From Spirochaetota bacterium (GTDB lineage Bacteria > Spirochaetota > Spirochaetia > Treponematales > Rectinemataceae): 6,869 nt of DNA. A model generated the notes under the pieces. The model was not told the DNA's origin. It saw only the letters and a list, made by a program, of their open reading frames with translations, and ran no database searches. The translations under genes were made by a program, and so were the position numbers. Positions 5,972 through 6,869 of this stretch are shown piece by piece. The DNA is taken from contig JAEZSM010000101.1 of NCBI GenBank assembly GCA_023421875.1, positions 1-6,869 on the forward strand, in the 5' to 3' direction. Numbering within the stretch: the first letter of the stretch is position 1; every line of letters starts with the position of its first letter.

Positions 5972-6352
5972 CTAGGGACGCTTTGCCACAAGCTCAATCT
6001 CCACCATGGCGCCCAGGGGGAGTTCCCTCACGCCGATGGCCGACCTGGCAGGATAGGGTTCTGAAAACTTCTTTGCGTATACCTCATTCATGCCCTTGAA
6101 ATTTTTCATATCCGTCAGGAATACGTTAGCCTTGACCACATCGTCCGGCGAAAGGCCGGCGGCCTTCAGTACGGCAAAGAGATTCTCGAATACCTGGGCT
6201 GTCTGAACGCCGATGTCACCCTCGACAAGCTTGCCCGTCTTGGAATCGAGGGGTGTCTGGCCTGAAAGATAGACAAAGCCGCCGGCTTCCACGGCATGGG
6301 AATAGGGCCCCACCGACACGGCGTCGGGGGCTGTAAAGCTTTTTCGTTTCAT
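5972..6352 (-). CDS. ridA: RidA family reactive enamine/imine deaminase
   Basis: A 126-residue protein of the YjgF/YER057c/UK114 family, full length for the family. RidA trimers hydrolyse 2-aminoacrylate and related enamines made by PLP enzymes, so protecting other PLP enzymes from damage. Visible family marks are VGPYSHA with Tyr17, YLSGQTPLD (28-36), the helix QVFENLFAVLKAAGL (53-67), the VVKANVFLTDM strand (72-82), and YPARSAIGVRELPLGAMVEIELVA with carboxylate-binding Arg103 and Glu118. The Cys of E. coli RidA after that Arg (RSC) is Ala105 here, as in many homologues. The ATG is supported by a strong GGAGG SD (about 7 nt upstream). It lies between a nitroreductase (80-bp gap) and the HAD gene (47-bp gap) on the same strand. 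Confidence 0.95.
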   Translation of the reverse strand: MKRKSFTAPDAVSVGPYSHAVEAGGFVYLSGQTPLDSKTGKLVEGDIGVQTAQVFENLFAVLKAAGLSPDDVVKANVFLTDMKNFKGMNEVYAKKFSEPYPARSAIGVRELPLGAMVEIELVAKRP

Positions 6353-6395
6353 ACGAGTCCCTCCAGTATCATGCTTTAAAGGCTGGGCCTAGTCC

Positions 6396-6415
6396 GCGCC
6401 CGAGGGCGCTTTTTT
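6396..6415 (+). terminator. GC hairpin plus T6, plus-strand orientation
   Basis: GCGCC (6396-6400) and GGCGC (6405-6409) pair around a CGAG tetraloop; the central C/G could extend the stem to 6 bp. The hairpin is directly followed by six T (6410-6415), a standard intrinsic terminator on the plus strand. The flanking genes both run on the minus strand, so it points the wrong way for them. On the minus strand the same hairpin is preceded by A6 and not followed by T, so it could at best be a U-less stop for the nitroreductase transcript. The nearest upstream plus-strand gene is the alkyltransferase, over 1 kb away. Confidence 0.5.
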
Positions 6416-6432
6416 CCGACGCTCCCGGGCTG

Positions 6433-6869
6433 CTACCAGCGTTCGTAATGCACAATTTCTTCGATGCGCTTCCGGGGCCTGGGCACCGGCGATTCATCGG
6501 CATAGCCCAACGTTACCACGCCGACCACGAATTTATCCTCCGGTATGCCCAGCACCGGTCGTATATCCTTCTGGTCGTAATAGCCTACCCAGCAGGTATC
6601 CAGCCCCTGATGCCGGGCTTCCAACAGAATATGGCTCGCAGCGATAGCTGTATCGCGGATAACTCGCTTGAGCTCGAAGCTCGGGGTTTCCTCGTCCACG
6701 TACGTAGGCTCGGGACTCTGCACCCTAGCCCTGATATCGGCAATGCAGACAATGTGAAGAGGAGCCGAAATCATCCAACGCTGCTGTTTGGACACCGTGG
6801 CAATCTCCTGGCGTTTTTCAGGGTCGCTCACCACAATAAAATGCCAGGGCTGCTTGTTGTGCCCCGAGG
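6433..6869 (-). CDS. nitroreductase family FMN oxidoreductase (5' end beyond window)
   Basis: The C-terminal 144 residues of a nitroreductase-fold flavoenzyme; the reading frame stays open to the window edge. The first visible residues are SGHNKQPWHFIVVSDPEKR, the conserved Ser-x-x-Asn-x-Gln-Pro-Trp FMN-phosphate-binding segment. This normally sits about 35-45 residues from the N-terminus, so only that much is missing. Internal GTG codons near 6834 are not the true start. Downstream marks are the helix AIAASHILLEARHQGLDTCWVGYYD, which contacts flavin, then IPEDKFVVGVVTLGYADE and a basic-proline tail ending EEIVHYERW, typical of the roughly 170-190-residue subfamily. Relatives reduce nitroaromatics, quinones or enones with NAD(P)H; the natural substrate is unknown. 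It is the first visible gene of a minus-strand run with ridA and the HAD phosphatase. Confidence 0.9.
   Translation of the reverse strand, partial: SGHNKQPWHFIVVSDPEKRQEIATVSKQQRWMISAPLHIVCIADIRARVQSPEPTYVDEETPSFELKRVIRDTAIAASHILLEARHQGLDTCWVGYYDQKDIRPVLGIPEDKFVVGVVTLGYADESPVPRPRKRIEEIVHYERW

Noticed and set aside
1..6869. Search for tRNA/rRNA, CRISPR arrays, insertion sequences, toxin-antitoxin or phage-defence genes.
   Set aside because: No cloverleaf or CCA-ended stem set, no regularly spaced repeats, no transposase motifs, and every substantial ORF belongs to a known family or is a shadow of one.

Overview
The window is a compact, GC-rich bacterial chromosome segment with eight protein-coding genes. 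The last gene is cut by the right edge, and I see no RNA gene, CRISPR array, transposase or phage gene. Codons favour G/C in third positions throughout, and no gene looks compositionally foreign. The host cannot be fixed from this sequence. The SrkA-type kinase, Uup, the secreted DUF2141 protein and the Ogt variant are compatible with a Gram-negative-type bacterium. A high-GC spirochaete is one possibility, but that is only an impression.

Layout, left to right. Bases 1-126 are a G-rich, low-complexity stretch, then a GC palindrome, then a possible promoter. Next come two plus-strand genes sharing an ATGA stop/start overlap: an ABC-F ATPase of the Uup type (127-2007) and an SrkA/YihE-type protein kinase (2004-3101). 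The kinase converges on, and overlaps by 35 bp, a minus-strand EamA/DMT transporter (3067-3939). Upstream of the transporter on the same strand is a secreted DUF2141 protein (4016-4447). A divergent intergenic region of about 100 bp with plausible back-to-back promoters separates it from a plus-strand O6-alkylguanine-DNA alkyltransferase (about 4550-5287). That gene overlaps tail-to-tail by 23 bp with a minus-strand HAD phosphatase (5265-5924). The HAD gene is the last of a same-strand run of nitroreductase (6433 to the edge), ridA (5972-6352) and HAD.

Functional reading. This looks like housekeeping and stress-maintenance content: ribosome/translation upkeep (Uup), stress protein kinase (SrkA), alkylation repair (Ogt), reactive enamine removal (RidA), flavin-dependent reduction (nitroreductase) and phosphometabolite clean-up (HAD). 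I see no convincing undescribed multi-gene system. The points most worth a second look are the Uup-SrkA translational coupling, the Ogt whose N-terminus looks like the stub of a lost AraC-type helix-turn-helix, the two 3' overlaps with a plus-strand terminator-like hairpin lying antisense to the ridA cluster, and the near-leaderless arrangement in front of uup.
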